The notes beneath the pieces are model-generated. The model was not told the DNA's origin. It did no database searches and worked only from the letters and a program-made list of their open reading frames with translations. Shown in pieces: positions 1 through 12,185 of a DNA stretch of 62,127 bases (its first letter is position 1; each line of letters begins with the position of its first letter). This stretch comes from Deltaproteobacteria bacterium RIFCSPLOWO2_12_FULL_60_19. GTDB lineage: Bacteria > Desulfobacterota > Binatia > UBA9968. Location: the NCBI GenBank assembly GCA_001798595.1, contig MGSS01000148.1:1-62127 (forward strand), read 5' to 3'. Position numbers and translations under genes: made by a program.

Positions 1-150
1 AATCAAGTCATCAACAACCGTGACCTCTGTATCCCCGCTAACAGCCAAGCGCTGTGCGAAGAACTTTCTCAATTCTTGGCAGAGTCGTTCCCTTTTGCCG
101 GGCTTCATTACCGTAGGCTTGGGTGAACGCTTGTCGGTCAATGAACTCAT
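1..150 (-). CDS. Partial hypothetical protein running off the left edge
   Basis: An ORF on the minus strand starts with ATG at 150 and stays open to base 1, giving 50 N-terminal residues (MSSLTDKRSPKP...). The visible part is basic and hydrophilic at the N-terminus and then amphipathic (CQELRKFFAQRLAV). I do not recognise a family. There is no strong ribosome binding site (the upstream bases are AT-rich), so the start is uncertain. Because the frame is open to the edge and follows the polarity of its neighbours, it is more likely a truncated gene than chance, but 50 codons is weak evidence. Confidence 0.4.
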   Translation of the reverse strand, partial: MSSLTDKRSPKPTVMKPGKRERLCQELRKFFAQRLAVSGDTEVTVVDDLI

Positions 151-263
151 TGTTTAAGCATGTAACAAGAGCGCTTTTAGACCGTTTCTTCTTCCTCTGG
201 CCCTTCAAAGAAAAAACATCGGACTTTTCTGAAGAGGAGCCGTTATTACCATGTGAATCTGCG

Positions 264-422
264 TCACAATTTCCTGGTCGCCTTACCTATCATTGCAATT
301 CCCACAATCAGGCCTATTAAAGCGAGGAGAGCTAATCCCGGTGCCTGGCGAATGTAGTAGATACCAACGATGCCGAATATGATGAGAAGTACGCCGACGA
401 TCACATAAGTCGCAGAATTCAT
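264..422 (-). CDS. Small hydrophobic membrane protein, 52 aa
   Basis: This 52-residue protein (MNSATYVIVGVLLIIFGIVG...) is almost entirely two hydrophobic helices, roughly residues 5-22 and 28-46, separated by a short YYIRQAPG turn and ending in a basic tail KATRKL. It is therefore a predicted two-pass inner-membrane miniprotein with a positive C-terminus. A very good ribosome binding site (GGGAGGT, 7 bases before ATG) supports translation. It lies downstream of two tandem terminators (576-772) and a 21-codon ORF, so it may be the real target of that leader. No function is known to me; small DUF-type membrane proteins of this look are common in deltaproteobacterial genomes. Confidence 0.65.
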   Translation of the reverse strand: MNSATYVIVGVLLIIFGIVGIYYIRQAPGLALLALIGLIVGIAMIGKATRKL

Positions 423-490
423 GCCTAATACCTCCCGTATTAATCAGCGCCATTAACACAAACTCGACCCAATGATTGTCGGTTCAAGGA

Positions 491-556
491 TCAGAAACAG
501 AACGACCCCCTTAGACCGGCAGCAAAATGGCAAAAAATAGGCTCCCATTTTTCCAT
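491..556 (-). CDS. Possible 21-residue micro-ORF with a strong ribosome binding site
   Basis: An ATG at 556 is preceded by AAAGGAGGG at ideal distance and opens 21 codons (MEKWEPIFCHFAAG...) ending at TGA 491-493. It begins 20 bases after the U-tract of the terminator at 576-655. The peptide matches nothing I know. It could be a leader peptide, a small protein, or a decayed gene start whose Shine-Dalgarno sequence survives. Confidence 0.25.
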   Translation of the reverse strand: MEKWEPIFCHFAAGLRGSFCF

Positions 557-575
557 GGCGCCCTCCTTTTAAAAC

Positions 576-655
576 AAAAAGGCCAGCGTCAACCAAAACG
601 GCTGAGCTGGCCTGCCTGTGAGTTAGTCCCCCCCTGGAGGGGTTACTTTCTAACC
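576..655 (-). terminator. Nested stem plus rho-independent terminator (unit A)
   Basis: Read on the minus strand, a GUUAG/CUAAC stem (650-654 with 622-626) encloses a C-run/G-run hairpin. It is followed by a second hairpin whose arms GGCCAGC/GCTGGCC lie at 606-612 and 581-587, and then by a run of U (576-580). The second hairpin is a standard intrinsic terminator. It follows unit B directly, so two terminators sit in tandem before the micro-ORF at 491-556. Its upstream stem has the same nested layout as units B and C but not the same sequence. Confidence 0.65.
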
Positions 656-678
656 GGCCTACCGACTACTCTAACGAA

Positions 679-806
679 TAAAAAAGCCGACCTGATATTT
701 TTACCTGAAGGTCAGCTTATCCCCCAACTGGCTTCTCTTTAGCTCGAGCCCTTTGGGTCATCTGCAAACCAATCGCACGCTATAAAAACAGACCATCAAA
801 AGTGAA
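679..806 (-). promoter_or_regulatory. Promoter + structured leader + terminator (unit B), candidate attenuator
   Basis: On the minus strand: a possible -10 TATAGC (779-784) with a weak -35 TTCACT (801-806, spacer 16). A leader follows that shares about 50 bases of primary sequence with unit C, including ATTGGTTTGCAGAT, ACCCAA, a GGCT/AGCC hairpin, an AAAGAG segment and CAGTTGGG. It ends in a terminator with arms AGGTCAGC (709-716) and GCCGACCT (686-693) before a U-run at 679-685. CCCAA can pair with the later UUGGG or with the earlier UUGG, which would make two exclusive folds. I cannot match it to a known riboswitch class. Confidence 0.5.
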
Positions 807-861
807 TATCAGTGAAATTCCAAGTCCTTCACTTTACCTTCACCCCTGATCTGCCACTTCC

Positions 862-1401
862 TCAGTTCGAAATTTTCACAGCGATGCCAAGAGGTAATGC
901 GCTATCGCCGATACTCAAAGCCGTTCCTAATCTGGATACCTCCCAAGACGGGACAGGTTCTTTCGAGAGTCCTTTCTTCACGGCGCCATCCGCTGTGTCG
1001 GCTTTTTCCGATTTGATGAGGTATTTTACATTAGTCCCGTCGTGACGAGTCACAGATAGGATCACCTCTTTTCGTTCCGCTGCGGACACTGTCTGAAGCA
1101 CGGCAATTTGATTCAAGGCTGCCGTTTTATTCACCGTATCTAAATACATCCACCAGAAGGAGGCGACAAACGTGATAAGAACCAGCCAGGCATATTGACC
1201 TACCCTTTGCTGTCTCTTCAAAAATCGAGTTCTCTGTTTGTCGAAGAAGGTGCGGTAAGCCTGTCTCTCGGCCGCCAATCTCTTGGCAGGATCTTGCTCT
1301 GCCGAACTTTCAGGTTGATCAAATGAAAGTCCGATACTGTTCAATATCATGCCTACGATCACCAACACTAACGGGACGGCGATCAGCAAAAGAGGATTCA
1401 T
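862..1401 (-). CDS. Uncharacterised two-helix membrane protein, 179 aa
   Basis: The frame is open from 1482, but the ATG at 1401 has GGAG six bases upstream (AAAAAGGAGAGAATC), so translation most likely starts there (MNPLLLIAVPLVLVIVG...). Visible parts: a hydrophobic helix at residues 3-22; a charged stretch rich in R, K and E (about 35-70) that may form a coiled coil; a second membrane helix with WWMYLDTV at about 75-92; and a soluble C-terminal part with SVTRHDGTNVKYLIK. No family recognised. It follows unit C (1481-1614), whose terminator lies about 80 bases upstream, so its expression may depend on read-through of that leader. Confidence 0.65.
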   Translation of the reverse strand: MNPLLLIAVPLVLVIVGMILNSIGLSFDQPESSAEQDPAKRLAAERQAYRTFFDKQRTRFLKRQQRVGQYAWLVLITFVASFWWMYLDTVNKTAALNQIAVLQTVSAAERKEVILSVTRHDGTNVKYLIKSEKADTADGAVKKGLSKEPVPSWEVSRLGTALSIGDSALPLGIAVKISN

Positions 1402-1480
1402 GATTCTCTCCTTTTTCAAGCTCTTGATAGCCTTTAGTGCAGGACTCGCACCTCTAAGCAGTCGAACATGCTCGGCACAC

Positions 1481-1614
1481 AATAAAAAAGCCGACCGGGC
1501 GTTTCCACCTCTAAGTCGGCCTATGTCCCAACTGACTGCTCTTTGGCTGGAGAACAGCCCCTTGGGTTATCTGCAAACCAATGGCAACCTAGTAAAAGAG
1601 ACGGGTAAAGTCAA
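1481..1614 (-). promoter_or_regulatory. Promoter + structured leader + terminator (unit C), candidate attenuator
   Basis: On the minus strand: -35 TTGACT (1609-1614, overlapping the stop codon of the DUF2294 gene), a 17-base spacer and -10 TAGGTT (1586-1591). Five to six bases later the leader begins with ATTGGTTTGCAGATAACCCAA, the same block and spacing from the -10 as in unit B. A GGCUG/CAGCC hairpin, CAAAGAGCAG and CAGTTGGG follow, then a terminator with arms GCCGAC (1515-1520 and 1490-1495) and a run of six U (1484-1489). The gene at 862-1401 lies downstream. Two copies sharing promoter, leader and terminator suggest a regulatory RNA rather than a simple terminator. Confidence 0.5.
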
Positions 1615-1988
1615 GAGGTTTTCTTGCGTGGCAGGGTTTTCTCCAAGTCGCGGTCTAGGGTGAACACAATGATTCGTTCGCCGGAGACCGTGCTGATATC
1701 CGTATGGAGACCCACAACCTTCGCGCCAGTGATATCGCTAACAACCTGAGCAAGCACGGGCTTCGCATTTTCAATCAGACTCGCTCGAACCCTCTTGATC
1801 AATTCCACGCCATCCTTGCCCTTGGTTAGCTGTTGTTCCGCCGGGGTCAACACTCCTTTGAGCCGAACCAATATCATGTCTTCCATGACATAGGTGCGGG
1901 CCTCCTTCGGCCCGCGCCCCATATACTCGATCTCAAACCGAACTATGGCCTCACTGATTTCCGCCTCCATTTCGCCCTTCGTCTTCAT
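1611..1988 (-). CDS. DUF2294 domain protein
   Basis: A 125-residue soluble protein (MKTKGEMEAEISEAIVRFE...) that covers the whole length of the DUF2294 family. Family-like features are the opening MKTKGxxEAEISEAI, the central YMGRGPKEARTYV, MxLVRLKGVLTPAEQQL and the end HTDISTVSGERIIVFTLD. The molecular role of the family is not established as far as I know. The ribosome binding site is weak. Its stop codon overlaps the -35 of unit C, so it ends just before the next transcription unit. The family call rests on pattern memory and is fairly secure; function remains open. Confidence 0.75.
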   Translation of the reverse strand: MKTKGEMEAEISEAIVRFEIEYMGRGPKEARTYVMEDMILVRLKGVLTPAEQQLTKGKDGVELIKRVRASLIENAKPVLAQVVSDITGAKVVGLHTDISTVSGERIIVFTLDRDLEKTLPRKKTS

Positions 1989-2061
1989 CGCCCGCTGATT
2001 CTACCGCCCACGAGAGGATTAACATTCTATTTTAACGATGTCACGCGATAGGCTCTCGAGC

Positions 2062-2104
2062 AAAAAAAAGAAGTGGCCCCGCCTTAGGCGGATAGCCACC
2101 TCTT
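2062..2104 (-). terminator. Rho-independent terminator after the ABC permease gene
   Basis: Minus strand: GAGGTGGC (2097-2104 region) pairs with GCCACTTC, enclosing a CCGCC/GGCGG inner stem, and is followed by eight U (2062-2069). It sits 27 bases after the permease stop codon and closes that transcription unit. Confidence 0.8.
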
Positions 2105-2130
2105 AACGCTATGCGCAGATGTGAGGAACC

Positions 2131-2976
2131 CTAGGCAGCCGCCCCTACCTTAGGCCGCCACTTATCGAACCGGCTTTCAAGCTTGGTTAATAGCTCCATG
2201 CAGGTCATGCCGCTGAGGGCGAAGACCAAGATGCCGACAAACACTTTGTCTGTCTGAAAGGTCGCGCCGGCAACCGTGATCATAAAGCCGATCCCGGCGG
2301 TCGCTGCATAAAGCTCTCCCACCATGACCCCAATCAGGGCCCTGCCGACCCCGAGTCTCAAGCCCGTCAGGATAAAAGGAAGAGTAGAAGGCAGCACCAC
2401 GCTCTTAAAGATCTGCCACTCCGAAGCCCCGAAGCTCCTGGCAGCCAGGAGGAGATTGTAAGGGGTGGTTTTTACCCCGTCGCGCGTATTAATCAATATC
2501 GGGAAGACCGCCCCGAGAAAAATGATCCCGACCTTGGAGAGGATACCGATCCCTAACCAGATAATGACCAGGGGCAAAAGGGCGACGCGCGGGGTAGCGT
2601 TCATGGCGTTGATAAACGGATCAAAGACGTAGGACACCCTTTTGTACCAGCCACACGCAATGCCAAAGGGGACTGCGAACAGTACCGACAGCGCATATCC
2701 CCATGCAAACTCGACACTGCTCACGTAGAGGTCATTATAGATCTCCCCGGAAACGAACAGCCCGACTGCCGCCTTCCAAACGAAAGAAGGCGCGCTCATG
2801 AACATGGGGTTGATCAGTTGGAAGGTGCTTCCGACCAATTCCCAAATGGTGAGAAAGATGACTACCGCGGTGGTTCCCAAAATCTTCTTTTCCTGGGTGA
2901 GGTAGAACCTATAAAGCCAGGAAGCTTCGGCCACTCTAACGTCTAACAATAGCTCTTCAGCCGTCTGATCGGCCAT
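2131..2976 (-). CDS. ABC transporter permease, SsuC/TauC type
   Basis: Inner-membrane permease of the nitrate/sulfonate/taurine importer group. The start at 2976 (MADQTAEELLLDV...) has an excellent AAGGAGGG site, better than the upstream in-frame ATG at 3036, and gives 281 residues, the usual family length. Hydrophobic segments start near residues 35, 85, 110, 140, 170, 210 and 235. The EAA-loop region reads AARSFGASEWQIFKSVVLPSTLPFI, matching the contact loop for the ATPase. No ATP-binding or binding-protein gene lies next to it, so it is an orphan in this window; the substrate cannot be inferred. A terminator follows at 2062-2104. Confidence 0.88.
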   Translation of the reverse strand: MADQTAEELLLDVRVAEASWLYRFYLTQEKKILGTTAVVIFLTIWELVGSTFQLINPMFMSAPSFVWKAAVGLFVSGEIYNDLYVSSVEFAWGYALSVLFAVPFGIACGWYKRVSYVFDPFINAMNATPRVALLPLVIIWLGIGILSKVGIIFLGAVFPILINTRDGVKTTPYNLLLAARSFGASEWQIFKSVVLPSTLPFILTGLRLGVGRALIGVMVGELYAATAGIGFMITVAGATFQTDKVFVGILVFALSGMTCMELLTKLESRFDKWRPKVGAAA

Positions 2977-5831
<2,855 letters not shown>

Positions 5832-5839
5832 TCCGAAAA

Positions 5840-5880
5840 CCGTTCAAAACGCTTTGAACCATTTGAACAACTTTGAACGG
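5840..5880. repeat. TTGAAC-type repeat between gyrB and gyrA
   Basis: The spacer contains outer arms CCGTTCAAA (5840-5848) and TTTGAACGG (5872-5880), which are perfect inverted repeats, plus internal TTGAAC units at 10-base intervals. The same TTGAAC/GTTCAA tract occurs at 28801-28833 inside uvrA. It may form a hairpin in the gyrBA transcript. Confidence 0.6.
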
Positions 5881-5892
5881 CTTTAGCGTCTT

Positions 5893-8346
<2,454 letters not shown>

Positions 8347-8348
8347 TC

Positions 8349-8424
8349 CGTGCTCGTTGCTCGTGATCGTGCGCGTAAATAGGATTTCGGACCTGTCAGA
8401 ATAGAGACGATCCGGACGAGCACG
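8349..8424. repeat. CGTGCTCGT-type dispersed repeat before gpsA
   Basis: Arms CGTGCTCGT (8349-8357) and ACGAGCACG (8416-8424) are perfect inverted repeats flanking further CTCGTG units. Related tracts occur at 44781-44812 and 53780-53858. It lies between gyrA and gpsA and occupies nearly the whole spacer. Confidence 0.6.
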
Positions 8425-8447
8425 AACCACGAACACGAGAGCAGGTT

Positions 8448-9458
8448 ATGGGCGGCAGGGCAATCGGGGTGATCGGGGCCGGCGGCTGGGGAACGGCGCT
8501 GGCCAAGCTTCTTTGCGAGAAAGGCCATGACGTTACCCTCTGGTGCCACGGCGAGCGAACCTACCGGGAGATTCAAGAAACCAAAGAAAATCGGAGCTAT
8601 CTTCCCGGAATCCCGCTTCCCCCTGCCCTTAAGATCACTCGCTCGCTGAAAGAAGCCGCCGCGGATAAAAGTATTCTGTTCTGCGCCGTTCCATCCCACG
8701 CCGTCCGCGAAGTGATGCGGAGCGCCGCAGCCTACATCGCGGCCGATGCCGTTCTGGTCTGCGCCACCAAGGGCATGGACGAAGAGAAGCGCGTCCCCAT
8801 GGGTGAGGTGTTGGGCGAGATCTTCGGCCCCGGCAGCGGCCTCAGGCTGGCCTTCTTGTCCGGCCCGACGTTCGCGCTCGAAGTGGCGCGGGGCTTGCCG
8901 GCCGCGATGACGGTAGCGGCTGAGAACGAGGCAGTCGCGAAAGACGCGCAGGAGATATTGAGCACGCAAAACCTCAGGATCTACACGTCGAAAGACGTGA
9001 TCGGCGTGCAAATGGGCGGGGTGGTAAAAAACGTGATAGCCATCGCCGCGGGGATCAGCGACGGCCTGGGGTTGGGTTTCAACGCGCGCGCCGCCCTTGT
9101 CACCCGCGGCCTGGCGGAGATGACCCGGCTCGCGGTCAAAATGGGCGCGGATCCCCTGACGCTGTCGGGGCTCCCCGGTTTGGGAGATTTGATTTTGACC
9201 TGCACCGGCGAGCTGAGCCGCAATCGCGCGGTCGGCATGCAAATCGCGCAGGGCAAGGGACTCGACGACATTCTCGGCGGCATGCGCATGGTGGCAGAGG
9301 GCGTAAAAAACACCCGCTCGGTTTACCTCCTGGCCGGGCGTCTCGGCGTCGAGATGCCGATCGTGGAGCAGATGCACCTGGTCCTCTACGAAGGGAAACC
9401 CCCCGGGAACGCCGTCCGCGATCTGATGCAGCGCTCGCTCAAGGCGGAGCTCGCCTAG
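8448..9458 (+). CDS. gpsA: Glycerol-3-phosphate dehydrogenase [NAD(P)+]
   Basis: Cytosolic enzyme that reduces dihydroxyacetone phosphate to sn-glycerol 3-phosphate for phospholipid synthesis. The 336 residues fit the family. The dinucleotide fold opens with GVIGAGGWGTALAKLL (residues 7-22); FCAVPSHAVREV and CATKGMDE follow; the catalytic-domain signature is MGGVVKNVIAIAAGISDGLGLG (about 187-208) with the active-site lysine in VVKN. The end HLVLYEGKPPGNAV is typical. The ribosome binding site is poor (GAGCAGG). It stands between gyrA and rpmH, apparently read in the same direction as both. Confidence 0.97.
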   Translation: MGGRAIGVIGAGGWGTALAKLLCEKGHDVTLWCHGERTYREIQETKENRSYLPGIPLPPALKITRSLKEAAADKSILFCAVPSHAVREVMRSAAAYIAADAVLVCATKGMDEEKRVPMGEVLGEIFGPGSGLRLAFLSGPTFALEVARGLPAAMTVAAENEAVAKDAQEILSTQNLRIYTSKDVIGVQMGGVVKNVIAIAAGISDGLGLGFNARAALVTRGLAEMTRLAVKMGADPLTLSGLPGLGDLILTCTGELSRNRAVGMQIAQGKGLDDILGGMRMVAEGVKNTRSVYLLAGRLGVEMPIVEQMHLVLYEGKPPGNAVRDLMQRSLKAELA

Positions 9459-9538
9459 CCATCGCAAATTTGACAAACCGGGCCCCGTATGATTCAAGTT
9501 AAAAGTTGGCTGATGCGACGGACTAAAGGACACTGACA

Positions 9539-9700
9539 ATGAAGAGAACTTATCAACCGAGCAATATAAGACGGAAACGAACGCATGGATTCCTGACCCG
9601 GATGGCGACTCCGGGGGGACGCAACGTTTTGCGGCGGCGGCGGGCCAAAGGGCGCAAAAGACTCACCGTGACCGTGCCGGCCAAGCGCCCGCGGACCTGA
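9539..9700 (+). CDS. rpmH: 50S ribosomal protein L34
   Basis: A 53-residue, strongly basic protein starting [18 protein letters not shown]. It carries the L34 signature through [17 protein letters not shown] and has a short C-terminal extension PAKRPRT beyond the usual 44-46 residues. It is followed by rnpA, the nearly universal bacterial order rpmH-rnpA-yidD-yidC. The gene is too short for ordinary ORF cut-offs. Confidence 0.96.
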   Translation: MKRTYQPSNIRRKRTHGFLTRMATPGGRNVLRRRRAKGRKRLTVTVPAKRPRT

Positions 9701-9784
9701 GGGGTCTGTTTCGGGCTCAGCGGCGGGTAGGAGTTCACGAGCAACGAAAAGGATGGAAGCGCGTCCGGCCTCTGCGGATCCGCT

Positions 9785-10159
9785 ATGGCTGTGGGCGGCG
9801 AGAGTTTTCCCAAAGGAGCGCGGCTTACCAGACGCTCCGAGTTTTTAGCTCTCTCGCGGCGGGGAAAAAAGCTTCACACCCCTCACTTCGTCGTGCTTAC
9901 CCAACCGAACGATCGAGGTGAAAGCAGGCTCGGCATCACCGTCACCACGCGGGTGGGCAACTCCGTCACGCGCAATCTCATCAAGCGGCGGGTGCGGGAA
10001 TTTTTTCGCCGCGCGCGCGGCGGCCTCCGTTCGGCTGAGGATTTCGTGATCATCGCCAAGCAAGGCGCCCAGACTCTCTCCCTCGCTCAAGTCGCCGCCG
10101 AACTTACGAGCGCTTTGAGCCGGGAGAGAAATCGGACAAGCAGTGGACAGATTAAGTAG
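9785..10159 (+). CDS. rnpA: Ribonuclease P protein component
   Basis: Protein subunit of RNase P, which helps the catalytic RNA trim the 5' leader of pre-tRNA. The 124 residues contain [13 protein letters not shown] near the start, [26 protein letters not shown] and the hallmark [14 protein letters not shown] (about residues 64-76). It lies 84 bases after rpmH and overlaps yidD by 17 bases, consistent with the conserved cluster. The start at 9785 gives a short extension (MAVGGES) before the conserved part; no better start is visible. Confidence 0.96.
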   Translation: MAVGGESFPKGARLTRRSEFLALSRRGKKLHTPHFVVLTQPNDRGESRLGITVTTRVGNSVTRNLIKRRVREFFRRARGGLRSAEDFVIIAKQGAQTLSLAQVAAELTSALSRERNRTSSGQIK

Positions 10160-10364
10160 ACAAGTTTTGATTCTTTTGCTGAGAGGATACCGGATATTGA
10201 TATCTCCCCTGCTGCCGCGCTCGTGCCGCTTTTTTCCCAGCTGCTCCGCCTATGCCGCGGAGGCGATCGAGCGACTCGGAGTCGGACGCGGCGCCCGGTT
10301 GACCCTCGCGCGGCTCCTGCGCTGCCACCCAGGACATCCGGGAGGCTACGATCCGGTCCCCTAA
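10143..10364 (+). CDS. yidD: Membrane protein insertion efficiency factor YidD
   Basis: Small, 73-residue protein thought to assist YidC-dependent membrane insertion from the inner face of the membrane. It shows the family pattern: a hydrophobic amphipathic N-terminus ([17 protein letters not shown]), then [20 protein letters not shown] and [17 protein letters not shown]. Conserved cysteines are present at C28, C34 and in LLRC. Its start lies inside the end of rnpA (17-base overlap), and yidC follows after 17 bases. Confidence 0.95.
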   Translation: MDRLSRQVLILLLRGYRILISPLLPRSCRFFPSCSAYAAEAIERLGVGRGARLTLARLLRCHPGHPGGYDPVP

Positions 10365-10381
10365 GACCGTTCCTATGGCCT

Positions 10382-12004
10382 ATGGAAAAACGCGCGCTCA
10401 TCGCAGTGGTTCTTTCTCTGCTGATCCTGATCCTTTATCAGGAATGGATGACACGGCAGTACGGCACGTCGCCGCCTCCGGTCCAGGAAAGTCAGCAAGC
10501 AGAGAAGACCGCGGAGAAAGTCGCGCCGGCCGCGCCCAAACCCCAACCGAAAGTTGAGGTAGCTAAAGCGCCGATCCCTGCGAAGCCGCAATCTGTTAAA
10601 GAGGTTAGAGTCGAGACGGACCACTACGTCGCGATCTTCACCAGCCGGGGCGCGAGGCTCAAAAGCTTCAAGTTCAAACAGTACCGCACCGCCGCGGATC
10701 AAAAGAGCCCGCCGTTTGACCTGGTATCGTCGAATACCGCCATTCCGCTCCCACTGGGACTCCAACTGTCAGGCGCCAAGACGTTGACCGATGAAGGGTT
10801 GGTTTATGCCATCGAAGGAGCCGATCTGAGACTCTCCGGAGACGGGCAGGGGACGCTCCGGTTTCAAGCGCAGACTCCCCGCAGGACAGCGGTGAGAAAG
10901 GAATTTACGTTCACCGGCTCCAGTTATGCAATTCGCATGACGGTCTCAGCTCAAGGCGGCGACGCGACCGGTGCGCCGGAAGTGCTCCTCACCTCGCAGG
11001 TCCCGGCGAACGGTCCCCATCAAGACGCGCCCTTCGAGGGGTTTCTGGCGCAAGTGGGCGGCAAGACAGTGCGGGAGCATGGCGAGGCCCTGGCCAAAGG
11101 GGTAGAACTGAGCGGCGCGGTGTCGTGGGCGGGATTCGGCCATACTTATTTCCTGTTCGCCGTGCTGCCCGAAGGCGGCAAAGAGCAGAAAGTCGCCGTG
11201 ACGCAGACCGGACCGGCGGTCACGATGAAGATCGGCGCCCAGGCCCAAGGAAGCGGCGAAACCAGCGCCGTCCACACACTCTTCATCGGCCCCAAGCAAC
11301 TCGATACGCTAAAGAGCATCAACCGCGGCCTGGAGCATGCCATCGACTTCGGCTACTTCGGCTTTGTTTCCATACCCCTGCTGTATGCCCTGCATTTTTC
11401 CCACCAGTTCACGAGCAGCTACGGTATCGACATCATCCTGCTGACGATTTTGATAAAGCTCCTCACGGCGCCCCTCACGCACAAGAGCTTTGCGTCGATG
11501 AAGCAGATGCAGAAGCTCCAGCCCCAGATGGAGCGACTCAAGGAGAAGTTTAAAGACGAGAAGGAAAAGCTCAACAAGGAGATCATGGAGCTTTACCGCC
11601 GCAACAAGGTCAACCCTTTCGGCGGCTGCCTGCCGATGCTGCTCCAGTTTCCGGTCTTCATCGGCCTCTACAACGCCCTGCAGACGCCGATCGAGCTGCG
11701 CCACGCGCCGTTCCTCTGGATCGCCGACCTGTCGCGGCCCGATTGGGAAGCTCTGCCTTTCACACTCAGCGGTTGGAGCTTGGGCATCCCTATTCTCACA
11801 TTGCTCATGGGCGCGAGCATGTTCGTGCAACAGTGGATGACGCCCAGCGCGGGCGATCCCAACCAGCGGCGGATGATGCTCATGATGCCGCTCATCTTTA
11901 CGTTTATGTTCATCAACTTTCCGTCCGGCTTGACAATCTACTGGCTGGTCAACAACATTCTCACCATCGCGCAGCAATACCTGATCAGCCGGAAGGAGTC
12001 CTAG
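10382..12004 (+). CDS. yidC: Membrane protein insertase YidC
   Basis: Inner-membrane insertase, 540 residues from the ATG at 10382 (MEKRALIAVVLSLLILILYQ...). The open frame upstream belongs to yidD, so it is not coding for YidC. Layout: N-terminal membrane anchor (residues 4-21), a P/K-rich linker (about 30-75), the periplasmic beta-domain of Gram-negative YidC (about 75-330) and the 60KD_IMP core with five helices (about 345-535). The core contains KINPFGG-like NKVNPFGGCLPMLLQFPVF and the end FPSGLTIYWLVNNILTIAQQYL. The large periplasmic domain supports a Gram-negative host. It precedes jag, as usual. Confidence 0.97.
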   Translation: MEKRALIAVVLSLLILILYQEWMTRQYGTSPPPVQESQQAEKTAEKVAPAAPKPQPKVEVAKAPIPAKPQSVKEVRVETDHYVAIFTSRGARLKSFKFKQYRTAADQKSPPFDLVSSNTAIPLPLGLQLSGAKTLTDEGLVYAIEGADLRLSGDGQGTLRFQAQTPRRTAVRKEFTFTGSSYAIRMTVSAQGGDATGAPEVLLTSQVPANGPHQDAPFEGFLAQVGGKTVREHGEALAKGVELSGAVSWAGFGHTYFLFAVLPEGGKEQKVAVTQTGPAVTMKIGAQAQGSGETSAVHTLFIGPKQLDTLKSINRGLEHAIDFGYFGFVSIPLLYALHFSHQFTSSYGIDIILLTILIKLLTAPLTHKSFASMKQMQKLQPQMERLKEKFKDEKEKLNKEIMELYRRNKVNPFGGCLPMLLQFPVFIGLYNALQTPIELRHAPFLWIADLSRPDWEALPFTLSGWSLGIPILTLLMGASMFVQQWMTPSAGDPNQRRMMLMMPLIFTFMFINFPSGLTIYWLVNNILTIAQQYLISRKES

Positions 12005-12045
12005 CCGCCTCCAGCTTAAGGTATAGCGTTGAAAAACTCTGTTTC

Positions 12046-12172
12046 CAGGCCGGTCAAAAAGGTCCCAGATACAAGGCGTGCGAGGGGCGACGAGCGCAGG
12101 CGTACTCTTTGCAGTACGTCGAGCGAAGTCGCCCGAGCGCAACGAAGTAGATGGGCCTTTTTCAACGGCCTG
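12046..12172. repeat. Long palindromic dispersed element (family F1), complete copy
   Basis: Outer arms start CAGGCCGGTCAAAAAGGTCC (12046) and end GGGCCTTTTTCAACGGCCTG (12172). The interior continues as an imperfect inverted repeat down to CGTACT/AGTACG, so the whole 127 bases can fold into one stem. Right-half relics lie at 17352-17372 and 18713-18732, and another flanked copy at 53734-53910. It looks like a MITE- or REP-like element. It lies between yidC and jag, ending 13 bases before the jag start. Confidence 0.75.
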
Positions 12173-12185
12173 TGAGGTGTCTTCC

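Noticed and set aside
679-800. Cyclic-di-GMP (GEMM-I) riboswitch on the plus strand because of a GCAAACC string
   Set aside because: The GAAA-tetraloop helix and the GGACGCAAAGCC part are missing; terminator polarity and promoter boxes point to the minus strand.
9471-9500. rpmH promoter from the TTGACA box at 9472
   Set aside because: The TATGAT after it is only 12 bases away, too close for a sigma-70 promoter, and no good -10 lies at 16-18 bases.
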